Shown: positions 1 to 10,700 of the stretch, in pieces | Position numbering within the stretch: position 1 is the first letter of the stretch | How the letters are laid out: each line of letters begins with the position of its first letter | Assembly (NCBI GenBank): GCA_039105265.1 | Contig: JAPFFF010000023.1 | Location: forward strand, 1-64,000 | Direction of reading: 5' to 3' | Length of the DNA stretch: 64,000 bases | Source of the DNA: Tritrichomonas musculus | Lineage: Eukaryota > Parabasalia > Tritrichomonadida > Tritrichomonadidae | Notes under the pieces: model-generated | What the model saw: only the letters and a program-made list of their open reading frames with translations | Told to the model about the DNA's origin: nothing | Database searches by the model: none | Program-made: the position numbers and the translations under genes

Positions 1-520
1 TATTGTTTGAATCCTTTTTTTGATCTGATTTCATTTTCTCTTTTAAACTTTCAATATCAGAATATTCTGTATCATACTCAGAGTTTTGATTTGAGCCTTT
101 TTTAATATTTTTTTCAAAATCAGAATCATCAGAATATGACTCTGAAGCAAGTTTTGATTGAATTTTTTCTGAAATCTCGTTCTTTTGTATAACATTTTCA
201 ACTGCTTCGGTTTGTTTATTTTCGTTTTGAATTGTATTGTCACTGTTAGTACTAACTTCTTTAATGGTTGATTCTGTTTTCAAATTAACATTATAATCTT
301 CACTTTCTGAATCTGATTCATCGCTTAAATCGTATATGCTTTTTTCTGATTTTGCTAACAATTCGTTATTCTCTGAGATTATTTCGGAATGTTGGTTGTT
401 TTTTATTGACTCAATTTCGGTTGATTCTTGATCATTCAAAAAATCATAATCGTCTTCTTCATCTGAATCATTTCCTTTGAAATCTTCATCTTCAGAGGAA
501 GAATAAGAATTTGCTTTCAT
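1..520 (-). CDS. Acidic, Ser/Asp/Glu-rich low-complexity protein (N-terminal part, cut by window edge)
   Basis: Reading back from an ATG at 518-520, the frame stays open for more than 170 codons and runs off the left edge, so only the N-terminus is visible. It opens MKANSYSSSEDEDF and continues as clusters of Ser, Asp, Glu, Lys and Asn (for example SDEEDDYDF and SYSDDSDFE). There is no membrane segment, signal peptide or recognisable fold. SSEDE and SDDSD runs are typical casein-kinase-2 targets and of disordered nuclear or chromatin-linked proteins, but function cannot be called. It is divergent from the coiled-coil gene at 778, with 257 bp between the two starts that may hold both promoters. 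Another short minus-strand ORF overlapping 43-243 is a shadow in a different frame. Confidence 0.65.
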   Translation of the reverse strand, partial: MKANSYSSSEDEDFKGNDSDEEDDYDFLNDQESTEIESIKNNQHSEIISENNELLAKSEKSIYDLSDESDSESEDYNVNLKTESTIKEVSTNSDNTIQNENKQTEAVENVIQKNEISEKIQSKLASESYSDDSDFEKNIKKGSNQNSEYDTEYSDIESLKEKMKSDQKKDSNN

Positions 521-777
521 TCAAAATATATTTTTAAATTGATAACGATGAATAATGGTTAAAAAAAAATAGGTGAAATTAATGAATAAAAACCTCAAAA
601 TTTTATCAAACTAATTGGCTTTGATAGCAATTGATAAAGAGAAAATGGTATGTGATAAAAAAGAGGAATAAATTAGGTTGTTAAAATATTAATAACATTA
701 TTTATTTATGAGAAAATGAACTGGATTATCTTTTGCAAGTGTCAACATTTATAAAATAAACGTAACTCTTATTTGAT

Positions 778-1284
778 ATGGATGATTTAAAGCAAATTCG
801 ATCTAACTTATTAAAAATACAAGAACTTGATGAAGAAATGGCTAGAATGAAGAAAGAAGAGCAGAAGCAGCTTTATAATCAAGCAAACCAAGTTGTTGAT
901 TATGAAAATATTGAACTTCAATTACTTCTTGAAGAAATGGAACAGCAGCAAGAAATATCGAGAAAGCTTCATGAAGAGAATCAAGAATTGCAAAGAAGAC
1001 TTCAGGCTCAAAAGCTTCAATATGAGCGTACAAAAGATGAAATAGAAAATTATGCAAAATCACAGCAAGAAATTATTCAACAAAAAAAGCAAGAAATGGA
1101 AGTTCAACAAGGGCGTGAAGACTCCAATAGTCTTAAAGAAGAAAAAAGACTTCAGCAATCAATGGCACTTCTTGTTGAAAAAAATAAGAAACTGACTGAA
1201 GAAAAAGCTATCCTTGAAACTCGTTTGGCCCGTATTAAATCTGGGATTATGAAAGGAGATGCTAAGAAAAAAAAATCAAAATGA
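778..1284 (+). CDS. Small coiled-coil protein, function unknown
   Basis: A 168-residue protein that is almost entirely predicted coiled coil: from about residue 5 to 155 it is Glu/Gln/Lys/Leu rich with heptad spacing and has no proline or glycine until LARIKSGIMKG near the end. It closes with a lysine tail (KKKKSK), which could be a nuclear or nucleic-acid contact signal. There is no catalytic motif or transmembrane segment. The codon pattern is normal for the window and the stop is followed by an AT-rich tail. I do not recognise the family; short coiled-coil proteins of this type occur in cytoskeletal, axonemal and trafficking complexes. The antisense ORF at 842-1063 is a shadow. Confidence 0.75.
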   Translation: MDDLKQIRSNLLKIQELDEEMARMKKEEQKQLYNQANQVVDYENIELQLLLEEMEQQQEISRKLHEENQELQRRLQAQKLQYERTKDEIENYAKSQQEIIQQKKQEMEVQQGREDSNSLKEEKRLQQSMALLVEKNKKLTEEKAILETRLARIKSGIMKGDAKKKKSK

Positions 1285-1420
1285 TTGTTTTTTTTTTTAT
1301 TTTATTTTGTTTTTTGTGATTAAAAATATTTTTTTAAAGTTACTTAATTTCTTATGAGCATATTTACTAATAATATATGATGTATAGAAACAAAACAAAA
1401 GATCAAAATGTTACATGAAA

Positions 1421-2152
1421 TTAAATCACACTATCTTCAGAACCTTGGGATACTATGTCAAATATATCATCATAAAGAGCAACTGTTATATTATTCGATT
1501 TTAGAAGTGGAGAAATGTCTTGTTGAGATAGAAGATCAAAAATTGCAATTGAAAAAGCTTTTTGTAAAACCTCATCTGCTTCAGTAATTGCTTTTACATT
1601 TCCGATGTTCATGTTTCCAAAGTAAAAAAGTGTATCAGTATTTTTGTTAAACGTGACGCCAAAAGGTCGTAGAGTTTTATTTACTAATTCAAAAACTGCT
1701 TCTTGATCAGGAGTCAAGCCATTTAATGTTGCAACTGGAAAGCCGCCAAACCATTTTTCGATTTCATTTAGATTATCTCTATAAGGGCCAATGCGAACAC
1801 GATGTCCTTCTATATCATCTGGTTTACACGATTTCAAAGGCACTGGAGGACGTTGTTCGGAAAATTTTTCAACGATGGGTCCAACAACAGAAATTTTTGG
1901 TGATGGTTTGCTCAAACTAGCTAAAAATTGCTGACTATAAAATTGGCAATCAGTTGAGCAAAATACAGGGCCTTTAGTATCATCATTATATTTTATGTGA
2001 TGAGGGCATTTACACCACGCGCATAACCCTTCTGAAGAATTTCGTTCCTCAATTAAATCTTTATACATTTGAGGAGTGATCAAGGGATTCATAAGAGTTT
2101 CATCTGAAACAATTGGTTCGCAAAAACTTGCATAAAGTTGAAGATCCTCCAT
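1421..2152 (-). CDS. RPAP2/Rtr1-type RNA polymerase II CTD phosphatase-like protein
   Basis: A 243-residue protein. Residues about 25-75 match the Rtr1/RPAP2 zinc-binding module: ITPQMYKDLIEER, then Cys-x4-Cys in GLCAWCKCP and a second pair in FCSTDC, followed by an S-x-x-F helix. In the known family (yeast Rtr1, human RPAP2) this region binds zinc and the protein acts on phospho-Ser5 of the Pol II C-terminal domain and in polymerase assembly and import. The C-terminal 150 residues are divergent and I see no second domain. Length is within the family range. A TCACA initiator lies 17 nt upstream of the ATG, supporting the start. Phosphatase activity is inferred from family membership only. Confidence 0.75.
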   Translation of the reverse strand: MEDLQLYASFCEPIVSDETLMNPLITPQMYKDLIEERNSSEGLCAWCKCPHHIKYNDDTKGPVFCSTDCQFYSQQFLASLSKPSPKISVVGPIVEKFSEQRPPVPLKSCKPDDIEGHRVRIGPYRDNLNEIEKWFGGFPVATLNGLTPDQEAVFELVNKTLRPFGVTFNKNTDTLFYFGNMNIGNVKAITEADEVLQKAFSIAIFDLLSQQDISPLLKSNNITVALYDDIFDIVSQGSEDSVI

Positions 2153-2166
2153 CTTGTTTAAAGAAA

Positions 2167-2171
2167 TGTGA
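2167..2171 (-). promoter_or_regulatory. Initiator (Inr) of the RPAP2-like gene
   Basis: On the minus strand this reads TCACA, fitting the trichomonad initiator TCA(+1)-pyrimidine-A/T. The predicted first transcribed A is 17 nt before the ATG at 2152, a typical distance for short trichomonad 5' leaders. Confidence 0.5.
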
Positions 2172-2360
2172 TATAAAAAAAAGTCAAGAAAAAAGAAAAA
2201 AAGGGAAAAAATAACATATAAATTTCATAAAGTAGAAACATTTAGTTTCTTTTTTCCATCTTTATAGATATCATATGCGTGAGTGTTTTGATTTTTACAC
2301 TTCAACCTAATTCAATGTATAATATGAAAAAAGAAAGCCATCAATTGTATTCATAAAAAT

Positions 2361-3713
2361 TTATTTTTTGGAGAAATTATCGCTTGCGTTCTTTGCTGCC
2401 AATGCATCTGGACCAGCAAAATTCCTCAATTCTTCTGCAAAATCTTCTCTTTGATATGACAAAGCAAGTTCTATTGGCGTTTCGTGCTGTGCATTAGTAG
2501 CATTTAAGTCTGCTCCATGTTTCATAAGAGGTTCAAATAAATCGTTTCTTGAATTCATAACAGCAATATGAAGTGGAGTTCTACCATCCCACATTTTAAT
2601 TTGTTTCGCTTTGTTATCTAAAAGCAAAGTCACAACTTCTTGTCCTTTTCCTTCGACGGAAGCGTGAATTGGAGACCATCCTGGATCAGGAATTCTAATT
2701 AAAGGCTCATATTTATCATCTTCGTTTATATTAACATATGCTCCATTGGCGAGAAGAAGTTTCATTGTGTCCGGATTCTTTCGAATAGCTGACCAATGGA
2801 GTGGTGAACAACCTAAGTTATCGGTACAATTGATTCTTGCTCCACGTTCGATAAGAATTCGAAGGCATTCTGTACGTCCATGGCGGGCTGCAACATGAAC
2901 AGGGAGTGTGCCATTAATTTCGCATTCAATTAAATCTGGTTTATGATCAAGAAGATAAGTAAGTGGATTTGGTTTATTATGCATAATAGCATAATGAATG
3001 TCAAATGGAATAATGGGTAATCCCCATTTAACTAATTCTTCCATTGATTCAATAGAGTTCCAGAAAATGCAAGTTTGCATAGCGGTATCGTCAGCCTGGA
3101 CACCAGCATCAAGAAGTATTTTAACTATTTTATCGAAGTTAAATGAGCATGCAACAAGTAATGTCATTAAACTTGGTTTTGCTCCATGCTCTAACAAGCA
3201 TTTTACATTTTCAACTCTTCCTGTTGTTGTTGCTTCAGTCAGTGCAACATCTTTATCGCCAATTTCCATGAAAGGAAGTAATATATCTGTTGTTCTGGCA
3301 TAACGAGCAGCGTATTCTATAGGTACTAAATCTGCTTTTGCTTGTAGAAGAATATCAACATGTTCAAAGGTTGAGTTTCGAATTGCCATCATTAAAGGAG
3401 TCTCACCATTATAAACGGAATTAATATGAGCGCCAGCTTCGATCAGAAGAATGGCTGTTTCAACACTTCCAGAAAGTGAAGAACAGTTCAATGGTGCCAT
3501 AGCATCACCTTCGAGATTAACTGGTTGACCCATTAAAATACTTAAAGCCATACATCCTGGAGCGTCATTTAAAGCGCAAATTTGAGTTAAATATTGACCA
3601 TCGACTTGAAATGTACCATCTTTCCCGTAAGTAAGAGCCCTAAACTTTTGCGTATCGTCAAGGTTAATGGCATTTAGTAGAACAGCTTCCATTTTGATCG
3701 AATTGAAATTCAA
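2361..3713 (-). CDS. Ankyrin-repeat protein
   Basis: A 450-residue protein made of about ten ankyrin repeats from residue about 55 to 435. The clearest units contain GETPLMMAIRNS, GTLPVHVAARHGRTECLRILIERGA, LGCSPLHWSAI, GWSPIHASVEGKGQEVVTLLLDN and GRTPLHIAVMNS, each with the TPLH-type turn and the LL..GA helix end. There is no enzymatic domain, signal peptide or membrane segment, so it is likely a soluble protein-protein interaction scaffold. The N-terminus has a second Met at residue 8 (MEAVLLNAI), which may be the real start because the preceding residues are not repeat-like. The stop overlaps a TAAA polyadenylation-type signal. Ankyrin proteins are a very large family in trichomonads, so a specific role cannot be assigned. 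Confidence 0.85.
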   Translation of the reverse strand: MNFNSIKMEAVLLNAINLDDTQKFRALTYGKDGTFQVDGQYLTQICALNDAPGCMALSILMGQPVNLEGDAMAPLNCSSLSGSVETAILLIEAGAHINSVYNGETPLMMAIRNSTFEHVDILLQAKADLVPIEYAARYARTTDILLPFMEIGDKDVALTEATTTGRVENVKCLLEHGAKPSLMTLLVACSFNFDKIVKILLDAGVQADDTAMQTCIFWNSIESMEELVKWGLPIIPFDIHYAIMHNKPNPLTYLLDHKPDLIECEINGTLPVHVAARHGRTECLRILIERGARINCTDNLGCSPLHWSAIRKNPDTMKLLLANGAYVNINEDDKYEPLIRIPDPGWSPIHASVEGKGQEVVTLLLDNKAKQIKMWDGRTPLHIAVMNSRNDLFEPLMKHGADLNATNAQHETPIELALSYQREDFAEELRNFAGPDALAAKNASDNFSKK

Positions 3714-4443
3714 AAATTTAGCACATCACTGTTGAAAAAGTAATTTCAATGAAATAAAATAAAAATTTTTGTGTTATTTTTTATCAACCTTATAAAAAAA
3801 TGATTTTTACCTCCTGATTATTCAAAATTTAATTATATATGTAAAGTCATATTTTTGGTATATTGTTTATGCAAAAAGATTTCGTAAAGTCAAAAATCGT
3901 CAAACAATCATAAATTCCCTGGATTTATTAAAAGTGTATTCATCAAGATCTTATATTAAGCAAAGATTATAGAAGAAAAGCTACTTATCCCTGATTAATA
4001 TATAATATTTCCTCAAAATATCGATATTTTGATTGTCTGGAGATTTAATTTGTAAATTGTATTAGTTTATGACTTCAAATAAAATGAATATTTTTGATAA
4101 AAAATACTTTACATTAAATAATAAATTATTTGAAGTCATTTATTCAGGCATTTCTCACTTCTAACAATAAGAAAATGTGTATGTGTTTTGTATTCTATTT
4201 GAATTAACTCATTGAATAATAACATTTTTTCCACTTTTTGACAAAATTTATTAATTTTAAAATATCTTAATATTCACCAGAATTAAAAAATTAAAAAGCA
4301 TGATATAGTATTAAATTTACATATTTAAAATTTTTAAAAAATAAATTTATGTCGAAAATGTTACCAGGAAGAAGTACTCTTAACTTTTTTGTTTACAATC
4401 AGGCACGAGAAAAGTTAGTATACTAAAAACTTTTTGAAAGGAA
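3714..4443. other. AT-rich intergenic stretch
   Basis: There is no gene-sized open frame. It is A/T-rich throughout with no clear tandem repeat. The last 100 bp lead into the Helitron remnant and could hold its eroded 5' part; a short frame at 4350-4425 cannot be assigned with confidence. Confidence 0.4.
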
Positions 4444-4536
4444 GTATTTCTCGTACCTTTCAAGGAAGTATTTAAAAATGGATTTAATTATTTATTCAAT
4501 TCTGCTGGATTGGGAAATTGCACCCATTTTTTTTGA

Positions 4537-4998
4537 AGGCTGGAATTTCAAGGAAGAGGTACACCACATGTTCATTCATTAATATGGCTTGAAAACATGC
4601 TGAATATTGAACAAATAGATAAGAATATTTTTGCTGAATTGCCTCAAGAATTTTGTACAGAATTACATTCAAAAATAAAAGGATATATGATACATAACTG
4701 CGTTGGTTGTTTCAAAAAAGGGAGAGTTTGTAGATTCAATTTCCCAAAAAAGCTAGTACTTTTCACACATTATAATGATGAAGGATTTATTGAATTGAAA
4801 AGATATGAAAAAAACGATAGAACAGTTGATTTTTGTCCTTTATTAATTGCACAAACAAATTCTCATACTCATGTAAATGTTCTGAGATCAGAAGAGTTGC
4901 CATTTGGCTCTACCAATGGAATTAATTACGACTTAAAATACAATTTCAAACCTGAGCCAAATATGATAATTGATGGAAAAAAATTGACGATAAACTAA
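4537..4998 (+). pseudogene. Helitron Rep (HUH endonuclease) fragment
   Basis: The frame contains RLEFQGRGTPHVH followed by SLIWLEN, the Helitron Rep HUH block in which the two histidines coordinate the metal for strand nicking. Downstream is a cysteine/histidine-rich stretch (MIHNCVGCFKKGRVCRFNFPK) that matches the family's 'C..G.C...FPK' segment. The same frame is open upstream to about 4440 apart from one in-frame stop at 4534-4536. It ends at a stop at 4996-4998 where the next part of the protein continues in another frame. The expected two-tyrosine nicking motif was not identified. No ATG in a natural position is visible, so this is a relic rather than a gene. Confidence 0.75.
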
Positions 4999-6260
4999 GA
5001 TTTAGAGCAAGAGTTGTTTCAGTTGAAGAAGCAGTTGCAAGAATATTTTCATTTACTTTTTCAGAAAAAGATATTGGTTCTATCTTTATAGGCACAGTTC
5101 CGCCATCATTACGAACAACAAAAGCTAACAAAAATGGAAAACAAAAACAGATCGACATAATTGAAAAATACTTCAATAGACCAAGTTATTTAGATAGATT
5201 AACAATTTTAGAGTATTTTTCATTATATGACATTAATTCAGCAGGAAATTTAAGAATAATTGAACCACCAGCTAAAAACACATTAGCTCGCCCCAAAAAT
5301 TCTTTGGCCCCAGGATCAAAGTGGGAATTAGAGAATCTAAATTTGGATATGTCAATTGAATTAGGTTTTCTTTATAAAAGCGAAGGCTTGCCCAATGCAA
5401 CTCGCTTAAAAATAAAGAAGTTGGCAAATCCAAGAATAGTTACTTTTAAGAACTTTGATTTCTTCCAGCAAGAGGTAAATTTTTATTATCATTATTTATT
5501 AATATCAGGTTGCTGGAGAAGTGAAGAGGATATGATGCTAAGCTTCTCCGATCCATTGGATGCAATTAAGTATCATGGATTATGTAAACCTTTCTTCCCA
5601 GAAATAAATCCTGGAATAGGCTTATATTTAATATATCATATTCAATTGCTCAGATATACAGAAACGCATTTAAAGAAGATGATTTCAAATTTTATGAACC
5701 AAGGAGTAGATACATCTGATTTATTGAAAGTTTTAAACAATTATCGACCTCCAATTCAAAGAATAAAAGATAGAGTTGAACTTTGCATGCAATATATTAA
5801 TGACATTAAATCAGTTTTAATGGAAGAGAAACCTGTTTCAAGAAATTCTTTTGATGTTTCAAATGACATTTTAAAAAAATATATATGCATTGATTTCACA
5901 GAAAAGGAAAAAGAAGAGTCAAAGAATCTTTTTGAATCAAATTATCCACTTTTAAACGAACAACAAAAAGCAATTGTCGATAAAATCATTACAGAAATTC
6001 ATTTAATTACAAATTTCTGCATTCTTGGAAAAGCAGGAACAGGAAAATCATTCTTGATTAAAACTTTAATGGCGTATTTTAGATTCAATAATATTCCTTA
6101 TGGCGTTACTGCATCTACAGGAATTGCGGCAGCGTTAATCCATGGACATACTCTTCATTCTTTATTCTCTTTATTTTCAAAAGACGATGATTTGTGCTGT
6201 GGATTAATACTTTCAGATGTTCAGGGAAAAGCATTGACCAATATGAAATTACAATGTTAA
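4999..6260 (+). pseudogene. Helitron linker and N-terminal half of Pif1-like helicase
   Basis: An open frame without a natural start. It begins with RARVVSVEEAVARIFSF and YFNRPSYLDRLTILEYF, typical of the middle of Helitron proteins, continues through a helical region, and reaches the helicase at about 5955 with LNEQQKAIVDKI, Walker A GKAGTGKSFLIKT and the Pif1 motif VTASTGIAAALIHGHTLHSLF. The first in-frame Met is at 5304, but the homology starts well upstream of it. The frame ends shortly before Walker B, which lies in another frame (DEITM-like sequence near 6240). The fragment is not expected to be functional. Confidence 0.75.
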
Positions 6261-7105
6261 GCAAAAAGGTTTTCGATGTTATTGATAAAAAACTTCGTTA
6301 TCTAATGATTGAAAAAATATTGGAGGCTTAAAATTAATTTTAACAGGTGATTTAGCTCAGGTACCAGCAGTAAATAAGAAATCTGCTAGATATTTATAAT
6401 GATCTTTTATTGAACAAATATCATTGCGATTCAATAAAAGTTTTTGACGGTTTGTTCATAAAGAAACCACAGATTTCTTATTTACACGGAAATAATAGGA
6501 GCAATTTAACCAAATTTATTCATCCAAGTGATAAAGACATTTCTTATATGAAATATTATTTAAGGAAAAATTCTAATTTAGTTCCTGTTCACTTAAAAAT
6601 TGCAATTGGATGTAAAGTCATGCTTTTGAAGAATATAGATAGTTCAGCAGGTTTAGTTAATGGCAGAATTGGGTTTGTTGAAAACATTATGGAACATGGC
6701 AAGAATGGCTCAGATTCACCAATATTATTAATTAAATTTAAAAATTTAACTGATGATGGCAATGAAGATTCTGTGGAAATAATTAGACATTTGATCTGCG
6801 AAACCGATTTACCATATTGTGCAAAAATTTCATTTTATCAATATCCAATTAAACTGTGTTATGGTGTTACTGCTCATAAGGTACAAGGACAAACTCTGAA
6901 AAAAGTAGCCATTAATATATCTAAAGATGCTTTTGCTCATGGATCTTTTTATGTTGCTCTAAGTAGAGTTAAAAATTTAGCAGATGTCAGATTATTTAGC
7001 CCAGAAAAATTTCCAGAAGAGGGGCCATTATTCCATAACAATGGTGTTATTCAAGCTATTGGAAAAGAAATTCTAAATAATGAAGAGGATAACACGAATG
7101 ATTAA
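6261..7105 (+). pseudogene. C-terminal half of Helitron Pif1-like helicase
   Basis: Between 6235 and 6395 the Walker B and GDLAQVPAV pieces lie in separate frames. From 6410 a 231-codon frame carries helicase motifs IV to VI: IAIGCKVMLLKNI, LVNGRIGFV, the near-terminal TAHKVQGQTLKKV and FYVALSRVKNL. These are the standard closing motifs of Pif1-type SF1B helicases in Helitrons. It ends at 7105 with an acidic tail. The element's 3' end was not found between here and the MITE at 7162. Confidence 0.7.
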
Positions 7106-7161
7106 CTAATATACTAAAAATTTATTTATCATTATGCTATTATATGTTAACAATATATTGG

Positions 7162-7266
7162 AATACAGTCAACACATTTCAAATCGGCCCTTTTTAACAC
7201 TTTTAAAGGTCATTATATGGCCAAATATCAGTTAAAATGGCCGATTTAAAATGTACAGACTGTATT
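7162..7266. mobile_element. Palindromic MITE with Tc1/mariner-type ends
   Basis: A 105-bp near-perfect palindrome. The outer 28 bp at 7162-7189 and 7239-7266 are inverted copies with few mismatches, and the pairing continues weakly to the centre near 7214. The ends read TA-CAGTC ... GACTG-TA, which fits a TA target duplication with a CAGTC terminus as in Tc1/mariner elements. It has no coding capacity. It could equally be a cruciform-forming sequence left by a larger element. It lies 56 bp after the Helitron frame. Confidence 0.6.
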
Positions 7267-7319
7267 TATAAAGGATAATTTTTTCGAATTTTTTTTAGAA
7301 CTCATTTGATATAATGAAT

Positions 7320-7705
7320 AAGACACTTTTCGAGGGAAGCTCAAAGGTGGATGATCAAGAAGATCAAGAAGATTCATTACCGAAGAAAATTAAAATTCCT
7401 AACAGAAGAAGATCAAAAAATTCATTACATAAAAAGATTAAAATTCCTAATTGAAGAAGATCGAGAAGATTCATTACAAAAGACGATAAAGTAGATTTTC
7501 AGCAAGATACGATCATGAAGATTCCCAACAGAAGACAATCAAGAAGATTCATTACATAAAAAGATTAAAATTCCTAACAGATGAGGATCAAATAGATTCC
7601 CAATAGAAGAGGATCATGAAGATTCTCTAAAGAAGAAGAAGATCAAGAAGATTCATTACAGAAGACGATTAAGATGATTCATTACTAAAGAATATTCTCA
7701 ACTAA
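7320..7705. repeat. Degenerate minisatellite of GAAGATCAAGAAGATTCATTAC type
   Basis: About six imperfect copies of a roughly 55-65 bp unit combining GATCAAGAAGATTCATTAC with AAAATTCCTAACAGAAGA. Spacing varies and stops occur in all frames, so it is not coding now. The purine-rich strand is constant, giving a strong GA skew. Confidence 0.6.
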
Positions 7706-7798
7706 AAATGAGTTCATTAAAAAAATTGGATATTAAAATAAATTTATTTTTTTATTTAAGGGTCTGTCGAGTGGATAGAAGTTTCCATACCTTTTTTT

Positions 7799-10700
7799 TT
7801 AAGGGTGTTGTTTATTTTCAATATCTCAACATCTACTTTTTGCCAAAAAGTTTTGTTCATAAATTTAATATTATATAAATATGAATATATGAATATATAA
7901 ATTTATAAAATAAAATTATATTATTTTTAAGACAATAACATAAAATAAAAACCTATATAAATAATAATATAATAATATAAATATTAACAATATTGTATAT
8001 ATTAGCTACAATTTGAAATTTGAATCTTCTCATTTCTATGAATTCAATTTTAAAAAATATTCAAATATTAATATATAGCAAATATAATTGAAATAAATAA
8101 TTAAATTATCATTATATAAATTATATAAAATATAAAAAATACATAATATAATAATTATATTATAAATATTACAATATATCGCAGTTACATTTTGAAATTT
8201 GAAAATCTTTTAATTTTCACTTTTTGAAATAAAATTCCAAAAAACATTAATATCTCGCGAAAAAACAAATTATAAAAAAATTCAATCTGTGAAAACCTGC
8301 AAAAATATATTATAATTATATATTTAATATATAAAGAATCAAAAGCAATCCTAAAGTTCGATTTACCCCAGCATACAGAGTTTCGGTACCTTTCTGAACT
8401 TTTAGTTTCAAATATTAATATCTTCTTTTAGATATATATATATATTCATCCATAATTTGCTATATTTATTATATTATAATGTATATAATACATATGATTA
8501 TAATTAGTTTACAATAAAATAAAACAAAAAAATATTTATGATTTTATCTTATTGATTGATGTGATATGAAACATCTCACTTTATTCAGAATTTATAAAAT
8601 CGGATTAATTTCATATAATAATATATCAAATACTTAATACTAATCATTATATATAAATAAAAGAATACCAAAGATTATTAGATGGTAATATTATATAATT
8701 AATTATAATCATGCTGGATATATATATAAATATTTTTTTAATTTTCTATATTTTACATTTTTTATTTATTTCAAAAAAGTATCACTTAACTCTTTCAAAT
8801 TCAATTGAGCATAGAAAAAATAAAATAATTGACTAGTTTATTATAAAAATAATACATAAACAATTGAATATTTTTTTATTTATAATAAATTAAATAAAAC
8901 TCACAATGATATGATATATCATCCGATAAATTGGCAAGAAATAACTGGAATATATCATATACACAATATATATATATAATTTATAAATTTAATAAATGTT
9001 TTAATTTTTAACATTTTAGATAAATATTGAGATAATAATGATTTTTTATAATTTTTAATATTATATTTTTTCTCGATAAATCACAATAATATTCTAATAA
9101 TAATGGAAAATATAATAATGGATATCAAATTAAAAAATAAATAAATTTATATATAACAAAAAAATGTATAATTGAGAAATATTTGATGAAATATATCCAA
9201 AAAATTAATATGCAATTGGCCCAAAAAAAGTATCCACAATGATATAATATAATTAATAATCCTAGAATATATAACTTATATCTGCAAATATAATCAAGAT
9301 AAGCTTAAAACTAAAAAAATATATATTTAAAAATAACGTATTTTTTAGTTTCCTCACACATCGATTGAATATCTTTTCATTCAAATTTAAAATGGAATAG
9401 ATCATCGGACCTGATATAGAATGAACAGGAAAAATAAGAGTAATTATAAAATCATGATCTAAATATTTTATTTTTTTACTCATATTCGAATTTTAAAAAA
9501 GTGGTAATTAGATATTGTGATATTAATATTTTCAAAAAAACTAATTTTTGCAAAACAAAAAAATAATATACAAGTGATACTAATCATAAATATATGAAAT
9601 AACCTTTACTTTTTGTACAAACCATGGTATACAACCTAACGATCAAAAAGTACCATTGTATGTACCATGGTACTTTCAATTCAATTTTTGAACATACCTA
9701 TTTTTTCGTATCTTGGCTTTTAAATAATAAATAACAATAACTTTAATAAATTAATAAATAATAATATATTGTATAAACAAAAATACATTTTTATTTAATG
9801 AATCATGCTTCTTGTATTTTTTTTGGAAATAACGATCAAAAAAATTTTTTTTCAGTTAAAAATTTTAAAGATTAAAATTATAATTTCAACTCGAAAACAA
9901 ATGATCAAACAATAATGAATTATCAGAAATACACAACATGCGAATACCAATCAATTGCATTGAGAATTTTTGAGGAATTAAGTAAAGAAAACTCAATATT
10001 CATCATAAATATCTTTTTTTGTCCTATCACTCAAAATATCATTATAAATGTTACTGATTTTATAAATTATAAAATTATTTTTTGGTTTTTTTTGTCTAAA
10101 AAATATAAATACACCCTTTTTTTTACGATTTTTAAAAAAGTTACGTTAAAAATCCGTTAATAAAAAATGTGATGTAAAAAAAGTAAAAGTTAATATAAAG
10201 GGGATCCGAAATCGGCGGTTATGGAAAATCGAATTCTTCAATATAACTTATATTAATAAGAATACTATTTAATATTTAATAAAATTTATTTGGTAAAAAC
10301 ATAATCGAATGTAGGGGTTTTGAGATATAAAAATCTTAAGAAAAAGTTTCTCATTTGAAAGCTTATTCGGTTGTATCAATTCAAATCATCTTCGCAAATT
10401 GAGAGGCTCTCTGCGAAAATACATTTATCTTTTTTAATTTTTTAAAAAACTGATTTTGGAACATTTTTATAAATATAATTATATATATATATTAAGTTAT
10501 ATCTTAAAAATAAAAAATAAATATGAAAATTAATTAAAATATACATAATTAAAATTAAAAAAAATTGAATAATACTGTACAAACAATATTTCATATTTAA
10601 AATATATATTTATCTTCAGATATATAGCACATAATAAAATATTTTTATATATAATAGATATATATTTAAGTATTCTATTTAATTATTAATATGACTTAAT

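Larger units (their letters stand above)
4444..7105 (+). mobile_element. Helitron (rolling-circle transposon), decayed, Rep plus Pif1-type helicase
   Basis: Three collinear blocks in different frames give the order of a Helitron RepHel protein. First is a Rep segment with the HUH signature GRGTPHVH at 4552-4575. Next comes a linker that resembles Helitron proteins (RARVVSVEEAVARIF). Last is a Pif1/RecD-like SF1 helicase with Walker A GKAGTGKS, ASTGIAA, a DEITM-like Walker B region, a GDLAQ motif and the C-terminal TAHKVQGQT and YVALSRV motifs. At least four interruptions (an in-frame stop and frame changes) separate the blocks, so the element cannot make a full protein. The HUH region is well preserved in sequence, suggesting moderate age. 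I could not define the 5' TC or 3' hairpin-CTRR ends. Confidence 0.85.

Noticed and set aside
9262-9483. 73-codon minus-strand ORF in the AT-rich block
   Set aside because: Composition follows the AT-rich background and no motif is present.
9915-10160. 81-codon ORF starting MNYQKYTTCEYQSIALRIF
   Set aside because: The first 30 codons look slightly protein-like, but the rest is Ile/Phe/Lys low-complexity AT-rich sequence; not enough to call a gene.
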